Source of the DNA: Ferrimonas kyonanensis DSM 18153
Lineage (GTDB): Bacteria; Pseudomonadota; Gammaproteobacteria; Enterobacterales; Shewanellaceae
NCBI RefSeq assembly: GCF_000425405.1
Contig: NZ_KE384363.1
Location: 62,001 to 126,000, forward strand
Direction of reading: 5' to 3'
Length of the DNA stretch: 64,000 nucleotides
Part shown: positions 1 to 7,576 of the stretch, in pieces
How the letters are laid out: every line of letters begins with the position of its first letter
How positions within the stretch are numbered: the first letter of the stretch is position 1
Translations under genes and position numbers: made by a program
Notes under the pieces: generated by a model
The model's input: only the letters and a program-made list of their open reading frames with translations
The model's database searches: none
Told to the model about the DNA's origin: nothing

Positions 1-953
1 GTATGGCCGGTCATCCCTTTGGTGCTGCTGACTGGCACCCGATCACCAAATATTCGAAACACCGCATCGCACTCCATGGCATCATTGAGCGGCGTGCCGG
101 TACCATGAAGGTTGATGTAGCTGATGGCCTGCGGAGAGATCCGTGCCATGGCCAGCGCAGCGCGCATCGCCGCTTCGGCGCCGTGTCCCTGTGGGTGGGG
201 GGCCGACACATGATGCGCATCGCTGCTCTCACCCGCGCCGCACAGGCGCACACCACCGGCTTCCCGAGTCATCACAAACAATACCGACGCCTCGCCGATA
301 TTGATGCCATCACGCCCCTGGGTCAGGGGGGCCCCCTGCCCCTTTGAGTAAGACTCCAGGGCATCGAAGCCATTGATGGTCAGCCTGCACAGGCTGTCAC
401 TGCCACCACAGATCACCGCGTCCACCTTGCCTTGCTGCAGCAGTCTGGCGGCCGCCGCCAGCGCTTTGGCCGCCGAGGAGCACGCCGTTGAAATGGTGTA
501 GGCAATGCCTGGCAGGTTAAACCGCTCGGCCACAAACAGGGCACAGGTCCCCATCTCCTGTTTACGATAGTCATAGCTGCGCGCCTCGGGCGCCCGGTCA
601 TCATCGGCCCACAACGTGTTCTCATAGGCCTCGATGCCCGACGTTGAGGTGCCCAGAATCACCGCCAGCCGATCACGGCCATAGCGGTTGACGGCCTCCT
701 GAACCTGGCCATCGATCTGCTCACAGCAATTGGCCAACATTCGGTTGTTGCGACAATCCCAATGAGCCAGCGATTCCGGCAACGGCTGGCTTAGGGCAGC
801 GGCCTGCCCCACGACGGTAGCACGGTTCAGATGGAAGGCGTCGCTGCTGGCAATGGCACCGGCCTCGGCGGCAAGGATTCCCCGCAACAACTGCTCGGGA
901 GTCTTGCCCAAAGGGCTGAATACCCCCGGTTGCCCCAGTTTTACCCCGTTCAT
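1..953 (-). CDS. apeO: beta-ketoacyl-ACP synthase, ApeO type (3' end cut by window edge)
   Basis: Condensing enzyme of the aryl polyene type II polyketide synthase; expected to extend the ACP-bound chain with malonyl units. Reading from ATG at 953, the frame stays open to the window edge (317 full codons). The FabB/FabF catalytic triad is visible: Cys158 in TACSS, His283 in HGTGT, and Lys312/His317 in TKGMTGH at the last codons present. The C-terminal quarter is outside the window. It follows apeN (stop at 950) with a 4-base ATGA overlap, so it is translationally coupled. The KS call is secure; the symbol rests on cluster order, where ApeO is the active half of a heterodimer with the Cys-less ApeC. 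Confidence 0.88.
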   Translation of the reverse strand, partial: MNGVKLGQPGVFSPLGKTPEQLLRGILAAEAGAIASSDAFHLNRATVVGQAAALSQPLPESLAHWDCRNNRMLANCCEQIDGQVQEAVNRYGRDRLAVILGTSTSGIEAYENTLWADDDRAPEARSYDYRKQEMGTCALFVAERFNLPGIAYTISTACSSAAKALAAAARLLQQGKVDAVICGGSDSLCRLTINGFDALESYSKGQGAPLTQGRDGINIGEASVLFVMTREAGGVRLCGAGESSDAHHVSAPHPQGHGAEAAMRAALAMARISPQAISYINLHGTGTPLNDAMECDAVFRIFGDRVPVSSTKGMTGH

Positions 954-1516
954 AATGACTCCTGGATCAGGGTGCTAAGGGTCATGCTAACCCCGTACAG
1001 ATGGTGTTCAAACCGGCGCTGATCCGCCGGCCCGGTGATGGTCACCAGCGGCACGCCTTCGCTGCTGAGTTGGCGGCAATTCAGACCGTCGCACTGCGAC
1101 GTTAATTGAGCCGGTCCATTCAGGCGCGATGCCAACTCGGCCAGTGGCCGCTCCGACAGTTGCACCATCGCCAGCAACCAGGCCGGATCTAACCCTCCAG
1201 GCAACCCGTGAACCTCGGACTCAAGCTGGTTGTCACTCCACTGAATCACCAGACTGATCTGCCCCAGCCCACCGGTGGCGGCCAGCACTCGCCGGCCAGG
1301 CAGACGCTCATCCACGCCCTGCAACGCCAATGCCGGCAGCGTTGGATCGTCAAACGCCAACTGCACCCGCTGCACAACCCGCGTCGGGGCAATGTCGGTT
1401 GCCGCCGGCAACAGGCAGTAAGACACCGACGGACTCAAGCGGGCACACTCGCCGCCCGGTAATCGCATCGCACACCCGGATAACGCCAACAGCAACACCA
1501 GACTCAACCACCGCAT
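950..1516 (-). CDS. apeN: DUF3261 outer-membrane-type lipoprotein of the APE cluster
   Basis: Small secreted lipoprotein, about 188 residues. A hydrophobic signal peptide ends in the lipobox LSGC, with the acylated Cys near residue 15. The rest looks soluble, with paired cysteines in the middle. DUF3261 proteins accompany aryl polyene clusters, and their exact role (probably envelope transport or attachment of the pigment) is unknown. The ATG at 1516 overlaps the stop of the flavin enzyme as TGATG and gives a typical MRW signal start; an ATG nine bases upstream (1525) is possible. Function beyond 'APE-associated lipoprotein' is inference. Confidence 0.75.
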   Translation of the reverse strand: MRWLSLVLLLALSGCAMRLPGGECARLSPSVSYCLLPAATDIAPTRVVQRVQLAFDDPTLPALALQGVDERLPGRRVLAATGGLGQISLVIQWSDNQLESEVHGLPGGLDPAWLLAMVQLSERPLAELASRLNGPAQLTSQCDGLNCRQLSSEGVPLVTITGPADQRRFEHHLYGVSMTLSTLIQESL

Positions 1517-2745
1517 CACTGGCATACCTCTACCAGGGCCGCCAACCGCCGGGCACTGTCCTTCACAAAGGGGTTATCTCGGTCCCAGGCGTAACCAGCC
1601 AGGATTGAGCACACCATCTGCCGAATCTTAGGGTTGGCGTTTTCATGGAACACCACGCTCTGAAAGCGGCCGTCGTACCAGGCTTTGACGTAGGTTTTAA
1701 AGGTGTCCACCCCCTCCTGAAGCGGGCGGCTGTACTCCTGCTGCCAGTCCACCGCTTGCCCCTGAAGTTGCCGATGCAAAACGTCGGCAGCCAGCACCGC
1801 CGATTTCATGGCAATGGTGACGCCGGAGGAAAACACCGGATCGAGAAACTCGCCGGCGTTGCCCAGCAGGGCAAAGCGAGGCCCCGCCAGACGACTGACG
1901 TTGGCTGAATAGCCTTGCAACTGATTGACCGGCTGATCGAAACGGGCATCAGCCAACACCGCCGCCAGGCTGGGAGTATCGGCAACCCAGCGCTTCAGCG
2001 TCTCGGCGCAGTCCTGATCCTCCTGCCCGTCAAAATACTCTGCCGATGCCACCACTCCTAACGACGCCCTGCCATCGGAAAAGGGGATCAGCCAAAACCA
2101 CACATCTTCATAGTCCGGATGGACGGTGATCAGAATTTTGTTGCGATCGAAACCGCCCTGGGCGCGATCTTCGATATGGGTAAACAGCGCCTTGCGGTTG
2201 GGAAAATCCGACGGCGACTCCAGTGATAACAATCTGGGCAACACTCGGGCAAACCCGGACGCATCCAGCACAAACTGACAATCGATTCGGTAATGACCAC
2301 CGTCGTCGGTCTCCACCTCCAGCACGGCTCCGTGCTCCTGCATCTGCACCGATGTCAGTGAGTGGCCGTAACGAATCTCCACGCCCTGAGCGGCGGCCCC
2401 GTCCGCCAGCAGTTGATCAAACCTGCCCCGTTGCACCTGATAGGTGGTGCCAGGGCCCGGAGAGAATTTATCGGTAAAATCAAACTCCGCATAACGTTGA
2501 CCACGACAAAAAGCGGCACCATTTTTAAACTGAAATCCCGCCTGCTCCACCGCCTCGGCAAGCCCAGCCTGCTGCAGGTACTCCATGCACTGGGGCAACA
2601 GGCTTTCGCCGATGGAAAAACGCGGAAAATGCGCCCGTTCCAGCACCAACACCTGATGGCCCTTGCGCTGCAACAAGGCACTGGCGACCGCACCGGAGGG
2701 ACCAGCCCCGATAATCACAACGGTGCGGCTTTCTTGTTCTGTCAT
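1516..2745 (-). CDS. FAD-dependent monooxygenase-fold enzyme with flavin-halogenase signatures
   Basis: A 409-residue flavoprotein. It has the Rossmann FAD-binding GxGxxG at residues 13-18 and HFPRFSIGESLLP near 39-51. It also has three features described for flavin-dependent halogenases: a lysine at 74 in the AGFxxKxG context of the catalytic Lys of PltA-type enzymes, WxWxIP at 216-221 (WFWLIP), and FxxPxxSxG at 300-308 (FLDPVFSSG). Such enzymes make HOCl or HOBr from FADH2 and O2 and halogenate an aromatic substrate. Xanthomonadins, related aryl polyenes, are brominated. The gene lies between apeM (ATGA overlap at 2742-2745) and apeN (TGATG overlap). A non-halogenating COG0644 oxidoreductase remains possible, and a flavin reductase partner is not visible nearby. 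Confidence 0.8.
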   Translation of the reverse strand: MTEQESRTVVIIGAGPSGAVASALLQRKGHQVLVLERAHFPRFSIGESLLPQCMEYLQQAGLAEAVEQAGFQFKNGAAFCRGQRYAEFDFTDKFSPGPGTTYQVQRGRFDQLLADGAAAQGVEIRYGHSLTSVQMQEHGAVLEVETDDGGHYRIDCQFVLDASGFARVLPRLLSLESPSDFPNRKALFTHIEDRAQGGFDRNKILITVHPDYEDVWFWLIPFSDGRASLGVVASAEYFDGQEDQDCAETLKRWVADTPSLAAVLADARFDQPVNQLQGYSANVSRLAGPRFALLGNAGEFLDPVFSSGVTIAMKSAVLAADVLHRQLQGQAVDWQQEYSRPLQEGVDTFKTYVKAWYDGRFQSVVFHENANPKIRQMVCSILAGYAWDRDNPFVKDSARRLAALVEVCQ

Positions 2746-5081
2746 TTTGATTCCTTTCTAATTTGTCGTTCGACAACCGGTGCCAACACCGCTGCCGTTA
2801 ATAACCCCATACTCAGGCTCTGGCCAAAGGCAGCCAGAGGCGGGGTGCTCGACAACCCCAGCATGCCAAAGGCAGCCACCGTCGACAGCACACTGAGCAA
2901 GATAGCCAGGCTGCAATGCCCCCACTCCGATTTCGGGGTCGAAGCCAGGAACAGAGTCTGATCCAATGCAATGCCCAGCATCAATAACAATCCCAGCATA
3001 TGAAACAGAGTCATGGGGATGCCGGCCAGCCCCCAAACGGCCGCCACCAGCAGCATGGCCGCCACCGGTGGTAACACCACCAACAGCGCCAGTTTCCATG
3101 GATGCACACGAGAGATCAGCAGCAGCGCCATAACCAGAATCAGCAGGGTGATCGCCATCAAAGCCAGTCGATAATGGGCCATGACCCGCCCGAGATCTTC
3201 AACGCGATCCAGGTAACGAACGCCCTCCCTCTGCGCCAGCGCCTTAAGCGGTGCCACATTCTGCACTCCGGTCAGCAGCACCACGCTGCGCCACCCCGAC
3301 GGGCCTTCGCCCAGCCACTGCAGTTTCAGCGGCGAGTTTCCAGGCTGGGCCAGCCATTGCGCCGGCGTCAGCACCGGCGCCTCGGCCAATTGCTGACTCA
3401 GGCCCGGCATGAACCCGGCCGCGAAACCGAGTTGCTGCAGCCCCTGGGCCAGTGACGGTGAAGCGTAAGCCCGGGCCAGCACCTGACGGCTGGCCTGTTG
3501 CCGGGCCAGCGATGGCAGGGTATCGGTCAGCAACGATGCGCCCTGCAACTGCTGCGAGGCGATCAAGGCCTGTAGCGGCGCTCGCAACGACTCTTCCAGT
3601 TGCAACAAGTGCTGCTCACTGTCGGCGCTCAGCAACAACATTCGGTGCTGCTCCGGCAGTGGCAACAACTGATTCAGGTGACGCTGCTGTTGCAGCAGCG
3701 ATTCCGAGCTCTGCTGGAAATGACGCACGTCATCGTCGAAGCTCAAGCGCCCTAAGCCGAACAGGGTCACCAGTGTGAGCAACAACCACAGCCAGGGCGA
3801 ACGGGTTAAGCGAGCGCCCAGCTGTGACCCGCGAGCGGCGACTCTGACACAGTAAGGATCGGCCGAAGGCTTGATAAACCCCATGACTGGCATCCACTGC
3901 ACGGTCAAGAACGCCCACAGCAATCCGGCAATGGAAAACACCGCCATCTGCTTAAGCCCGGGAAACGGCATAAAAATCATCACCAGATACGCCAGGCAGG
4001 AACTCAGCAGCGCCAGCAGCATCGGCAACCTCAGGGCACGAGCCGACCGGCGGGCACTGTCACCAGGCTGGCAACTGAGGTGCAAGGTATAGTCCACCGC
4101 CACGCCCACCAAGGTGGTACCAAACACCAAGGTAATGGCATGAAGTTGCCCCAGCACCAGCAAACAGGCCGAAGCCCCCACCAGCAGGGCACTGCCAATG
4201 ACCAGCAACAGCCAACCCAGCGGTGCCAGGCGCCGGAATACCACCAGGGTAAACAGCACCACCAACAGCAGCGAAGCGGAGCCAAGCCAGGTCATCTCCC
4301 GCTTGGCCTGAGTCGTGGCTTCGGCGGCGTGAAACACCACCCCCGCCCGAGTCAGAGTCACCTCGGGCCACTGTTCGGCCTCACCCTCGATGGCCTGCAG
4401 TAACCGCTGCTGTGCCCCGGGTTCAAACGCGGACTGCTGCAGTTGCCATTGAGTCAGCAGCAGTTGTCGCTGCTTCCAACTGCGGCTCAACCCCCGCGCC
4501 TCGGGCTGCCAACCCTCAACCCCCTGTGCCAGGGATTGCAGGTAGTCGGGGAACAGCAGCAAAGGGTCGCCCGCAATCAAGCCGGCGGCCGGGGTCACTC
4601 CCGGCGTCGACAAGGCGCGATACAGGCGGCTAAGCCACTGTTGTGGTTCCTGTTGTTGCAGCTCTCGCTGCTGGTCCGCCGTCAACAATCCAAACCGGTA
4701 GGGATAAAGAAACTGCCCCAACGATGCCATTCCGGACTCGGACGCCGATTGCAACACCGCACCACTGTGGCTCAGTCGTTGGCCGAGGCTGTCCGCCATG
4801 GCCGCAGCCATGTCACTGTCCGGGGCATCCAGCAACAGAAAGAACGTCTGTCCGCCGACACTGGCAAACCGATTCACCACTTCCGAGGCCGCCTCATCCT
4901 GATCCGAGGGCAGCAACGTGGTGATGTCAGTACTCATGGCCGGCCAGGAAAACCCCAACCGAACGGCGGTAACCAGCAGCAACAACAGCAACACTGCCAA
5001 CCAGCCAGCTATCCCTTGCGCCGGTGTCCAGCGGCGAACCGAATCAGAATTGGGCAAGCTCGCTCTCCAGCAGGGGCCCAT
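2742..5081 (-). CDS. apeM: MMPL/RND-family exporter of the APE cluster
   Basis: Inner-membrane exporter of 779 residues with the duplicated RND/MMPL layout: one N-terminal TM helix, a large periplasmic loop, a five-helix bundle, then the same again. Each half has an intramembrane acidic residue, Asp330 (GVAVDYTLHL) and Asp707 (GIALDQTLF), as expected for proton coupling. In APE and related pigment clusters this family pairs with a LolA-like carrier (here apeL, overlapping by 38 bases) and is thought to move the lipid-linked polyene to the outer membrane. The ATG at 5081 is used; a TTG eight codons later (5057) is also plausible. Substrate is inferred from context. Confidence 0.88.
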   Translation of the reverse strand: MGPCWRASLPNSDSVRRWTPAQGIAGWLAVLLLLLLVTAVRLGFSWPAMSTDITTLLPSDQDEAASEVVNRFASVGGQTFFLLLDAPDSDMAAAMADSLGQRLSHSGAVLQSASESGMASLGQFLYPYRFGLLTADQQRELQQQEPQQWLSRLYRALSTPGVTPAAGLIAGDPLLLFPDYLQSLAQGVEGWQPEARGLSRSWKQRQLLLTQWQLQQSAFEPGAQQRLLQAIEGEAEQWPEVTLTRAGVVFHAAEATTQAKREMTWLGSASLLLVVLFTLVVFRRLAPLGWLLLVIGSALLVGASACLLVLGQLHAITLVFGTTLVGVAVDYTLHLSCQPGDSARRSARALRLPMLLALLSSCLAYLVMIFMPFPGLKQMAVFSIAGLLWAFLTVQWMPVMGFIKPSADPYCVRVAARGSQLGARLTRSPWLWLLLTLVTLFGLGRLSFDDDVRHFQQSSESLLQQQRHLNQLLPLPEQHRMLLLSADSEQHLLQLEESLRAPLQALIASQQLQGASLLTDTLPSLARQQASRQVLARAYASPSLAQGLQQLGFAAGFMPGLSQQLAEAPVLTPAQWLAQPGNSPLKLQWLGEGPSGWRSVVLLTGVQNVAPLKALAQREGVRYLDRVEDLGRVMAHYRLALMAITLLILVMALLLISRVHPWKLALLVVLPPVAAMLLVAAVWGLAGIPMTLFHMLGLLLMLGIALDQTLFLASTPKSEWGHCSLAILLSVLSTVAAFGMLGLSSTPPLAAFGQSLSMGLLTAAVLAPVVERQIRKESK

Positions 5082-5613
5082 CCTGGCGATCGCCGAACCG
5101 GATCACCGTTGGCTGGCCAGCAGAATCCGTCAGGGTCAAGGTGCCGATGGCCTGATGTTCGCCGGTCAGTTCAATCTGCCGGAACAAGGTGGATAACAGG
5201 CTGTCCGTCGGGGTCAGGTGCAGTTGCCAGGCGTCCAGATCGCCGCTGGCGTGCATCTCAAAATGGCGCGCCAGGGCATCGATATCGCCCCGCATCAGGG
5301 CGGTCATCACCGGCAGCATTGACGCCATTCCCGGCTGCTGCAGGCGCTCACCATCCAACACCAGCTCGCCCTGACTGATTACCATGGTCTGAGGCCAGGG
5401 CGTGTGCTGTTTCCACACCACGCCGTGATCCGGCGCGATCAGGTACTCGCCTTCACTAAGCATCGGCGCACTCAAAAACGGCAGGGTTTTACTCTGGCTG
5501 AAACTGCCCCGCACCGGCTCAGGTTGCCCCAGCGCCTGCGCCAGGATCGTCAGGTCCAGGGCCTGACAGGAAAACGCCAGCGCGGTGAGCAGCAGGATTA
5601 GGCATCGAGCCAT
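5044..5613 (-). CDS. apeL: LolA-like outer-membrane lipoprotein carrier paralogue of the APE cluster
   Basis: Periplasmic carrier, 189 residues, with a Sec signal (MARCLILLLTALAFSCQA) and a LolA-type opening in which a GSFSQSKTL segment corresponds to the FxQ(x)K motif of LolA. It is distinct from the housekeeping LolA at 28482-29081. A pigment-dedicated copy next to an MMPL exporter suggests ferrying of the acylated aryl polyene across the periplasm. The frame is open further upstream to 5766, but the signal peptide and the 16-base overlap with the thioesterase support the ATG at 5613. Confidence 0.82.
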   Translation of the reverse strand: MARCLILLLTALAFSCQALDLTILAQALGQPEPVRGSFSQSKTLPFLSAPMLSEGEYLIAPDHGVVWKQHTPWPQTMVISQGELVLDGERLQQPGMASMLPVMTALMRGDIDALARHFEMHASGDLDAWQLHLTPTDSLLSTLFRQIELTGEHQAIGTLTLTDSAGQPTVIRFGDRQDGPLLESELAQF

Positions 5614-6020
5614 GGCAACAACCTCTGTTTCAATACCGGCGGCGACGCCAGGCACATCTCGCCAGTGGCGCCGCTGACTGCGACCTGAACCGTCTCGCCT
5701 TTGACCAGACGGCGGCCGCTGGCGGCATCGCATACCCGATAACGAATCCGCAGCCGCTGTTCCCACTCGATAAGCTCGGCGTAAACGTGCAGCTGTTGCT
5801 CAAATTCGGTCGGCTGTGGGTAACGAATCTTAACGTCGATGATCGGCCAACGGTAGCCGGACGCTTCCATCTGTCGATAGTTGTAATCCAGCTTGTCCAG
5901 CAACTCACACCGTGCCAACTCAAAGTAGCGCAGATAGTTGCCATGCCAGGTAATGCCCATGGGATCGCAATCGTGAAACGGCACCTTTACCTCGACTCTG
6001 GCAGAGACGATTACGGCCAT
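5598..6020 (-). CDS. apeK: hot-dog acyl-CoA/ACP thioesterase, 4HBT family
   Basis: Thioesterase of 140 residues with the 4-hydroxybenzoyl-CoA thioesterase motif DPMGxxWHGNY, putative catalytic Asp19. It probably releases or proofreads acyl-ACP intermediates of the polyene line. Two ATGs are in frame. A GGAGGT ribosome binding site lies seven bases before the ATG at 6020, so that start is chosen over 6035. The gene overlaps the lyase stop by 10 bases and apeL by 16. Confidence 0.83.
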   Translation of the reverse strand: MAVIVSARVEVKVPFHDCDPMGITWHGNYLRYFELARCELLDKLDYNYRQMEASGYRWPIIDVKIRYPQPTEFEQQLHVYAELIEWEQRLRIRYRVCDAASGRRLVKGETVQVAVSGATGEMCLASPPVLKQRLLPWLDA

Positions 6021-7573
6021 TGTGGTACCTCCCAACGACGTCGCTGAATGTCCGCCATTGTCTGGCGCAACGATTGCTCCAGCGGCCGGTCTTCGATCAC
6101 CAGGTCGAACTCGGACGCCACCTGAGTGGTCAATTCGGCGATGCCGGTCGTCAGGGGAAGGCCGCCCTCCTGGCGTTGTCTCAAGGTCAGAGCCTGATAG
6201 GACGCCAGTAACAACGCCGCCGCCACCTGCTCGGTCAGGGTCAGCACCCGCAATGCATCGCGGGCAGAGATGGTTCCCATGCTGACCTTGTCCTGGTTAT
6301 GACACTCGGTGGAGCGGCTGAAGACCGACGCGGGCATGGTCTGTTTCAGCGCTTCGGCGGTCCAGGCCGAGGCCCCAATCTGAACCGCCTTGAATCCGTG
6401 GTTGATCGCCGCACGCTCTCCGGTCGACGCCGACAGGTTTCTCGGCAGACCGTTGTTAAACTTGGTGTCGACCAGGTGCGCAAGCTGCCTGTCCATCAAG
6501 TCAGCCAGGTTGGCCACCGCATTTTTGAGGCTGTCCATGGCGAAGGCGATGTGCCCGCCATAGAAGTGGCCGCCATGAAGGATACGGCCGGCGTCGCCAT
6601 CGATAATGGGGTTGTCGTTGGCGCTGTTGAGTTCGGTCTCGATGGTCTGACGGAAAAACGGCAGTGCATCGGCCAACACGCCGATAACATGAGGGGCACA
6701 GCGCAGCGAATAACGGTCCTGCAAGCGCGGCGGGTTGGGATTACCGTCATTGCCCCCGAGATCCTGATAGATCCAATCGGCAACCTGAGCCTGACCGGGA
6801 TGCGGTTTGGCTTCAAACAGCAGCGGGTCGAAATGGTAAGGGTTGCCCTTCAGGGCCAGAGAGCACAGGGCGGTCAACCGGGCGCAAAGACGGGCCAGGT
6901 AGTCGGCGCGGGAATAGGCTTCGCAGGCCACCGCCGTCATCACCGCGGTGCCATTCATCAATGCCAGCCCCTCTTTGGGTCGGAGTACCAGAGGTTGCCA
7001 TCCCAGTTCGGCGTAGACATCCTGAGTCTCTCGAACCTGGCCCTGGTAATAGACCTCTCGTTCGCCAACCAGCGCCGCGGCGATGTAGGACAATGGCGTC
7101 AGATCGCCACTGGCGCCGACCGACCCCTCTTCGGGAATGCGCGGAATCACGCCCTGATTGAGCATCTCCACCATCCGTTCCAGCAGCGCAATGCTGACGC
7201 CGGAACGACCGATGCACAAGGAAGCCAGACGCGCAGCCAGAATCGCTCGGCCCTGAGTCTCATCGAAACAGCGCCCCATGCCACAACCATGGAAGCGGGT
7301 CAGGTGCAGCGGCAACTCCTGAACCAGTTCGTCTGGGATGGTAACCGTGCAGGAGTCGCCATAGCCTGTGGTGACCCCGTAGATCTCACCATCTTGCTGC
7401 AACAGGGTGTCAAGCAGATCGGCACTGCGCTGCAACCGTTGCCGCACCTCGGGACTGTCGCTGAGACTGACCCGGGCTCCTGCAGCGATGGCGTTAACCT
7501 GATTGATGGTCAACGGGCCCGCACCAAATTCAATCGGGGCGGACTGGGACAGTTGGCTTAACTGCGATTCCAT
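6011..7573 (-). CDS. aromatic amino acid ammonia lyase (HAL/PAL/TAL family)
   Basis: Cytoplasmic MIO-cofactor lyase of 520 residues. The self-cyclising Ala154-Ser155-Gly156 sits in GSVGASGDLTPLSYIAAA; the catalytic Tyr66 loop (IYGVTTGYG) and QDRYSLRC are intact. It should remove ammonia from an aromatic amino acid to give an aryl acrylate such as cinnamate, coumarate or urocanate. By alignment with Rhodobacter TAL (His89-Leu90), plant PAL (Phe-Leu) and HAL (Ser-His), the selectivity pair here is Phe94-His95, matching none of them. Its place inside the ape operon, upstream of the acyl-ACP ligase step, suggests it makes the aryl starter; a hutH role is unlikely because no hut genes are present. 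Confidence 0.9.
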   Translation of the reverse strand: MESQLSQLSQSAPIEFGAGPLTINQVNAIAAGARVSLSDSPEVRQRLQRSADLLDTLLQQDGEIYGVTTGYGDSCTVTIPDELVQELPLHLTRFHGCGMGRCFDETQGRAILAARLASLCIGRSGVSIALLERMVEMLNQGVIPRIPEEGSVGASGDLTPLSYIAAALVGEREVYYQGQVRETQDVYAELGWQPLVLRPKEGLALMNGTAVMTAVACEAYSRADYLARLCARLTALCSLALKGNPYHFDPLLFEAKPHPGQAQVADWIYQDLGGNDGNPNPPRLQDRYSLRCAPHVIGVLADALPFFRQTIETELNSANDNPIIDGDAGRILHGGHFYGGHIAFAMDSLKNAVANLADLMDRQLAHLVDTKFNNGLPRNLSASTGERAAINHGFKAVQIGASAWTAEALKQTMPASVFSRSTECHNQDKVSMGTISARDALRVLTLTEQVAAALLLASYQALTLRQRQEGGLPLTTGIAELTTQVASEFDLVIEDRPLEQSLRQTMADIQRRRWEVPQWP

Positions 7574-7576
7574 CTG

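Noticed and set aside
831-1022. Short + strand frame over the apeO/apeN junction
   Set aside because: Overlaps two well-supported leftward genes and shows no motif.
6299-7561. 420-codon + strand frame opposite the ammonia lyase
   Set aside because: Shadow frame in GC-rich DNA with no recognisable domain; the lyase strand is clearly coding.
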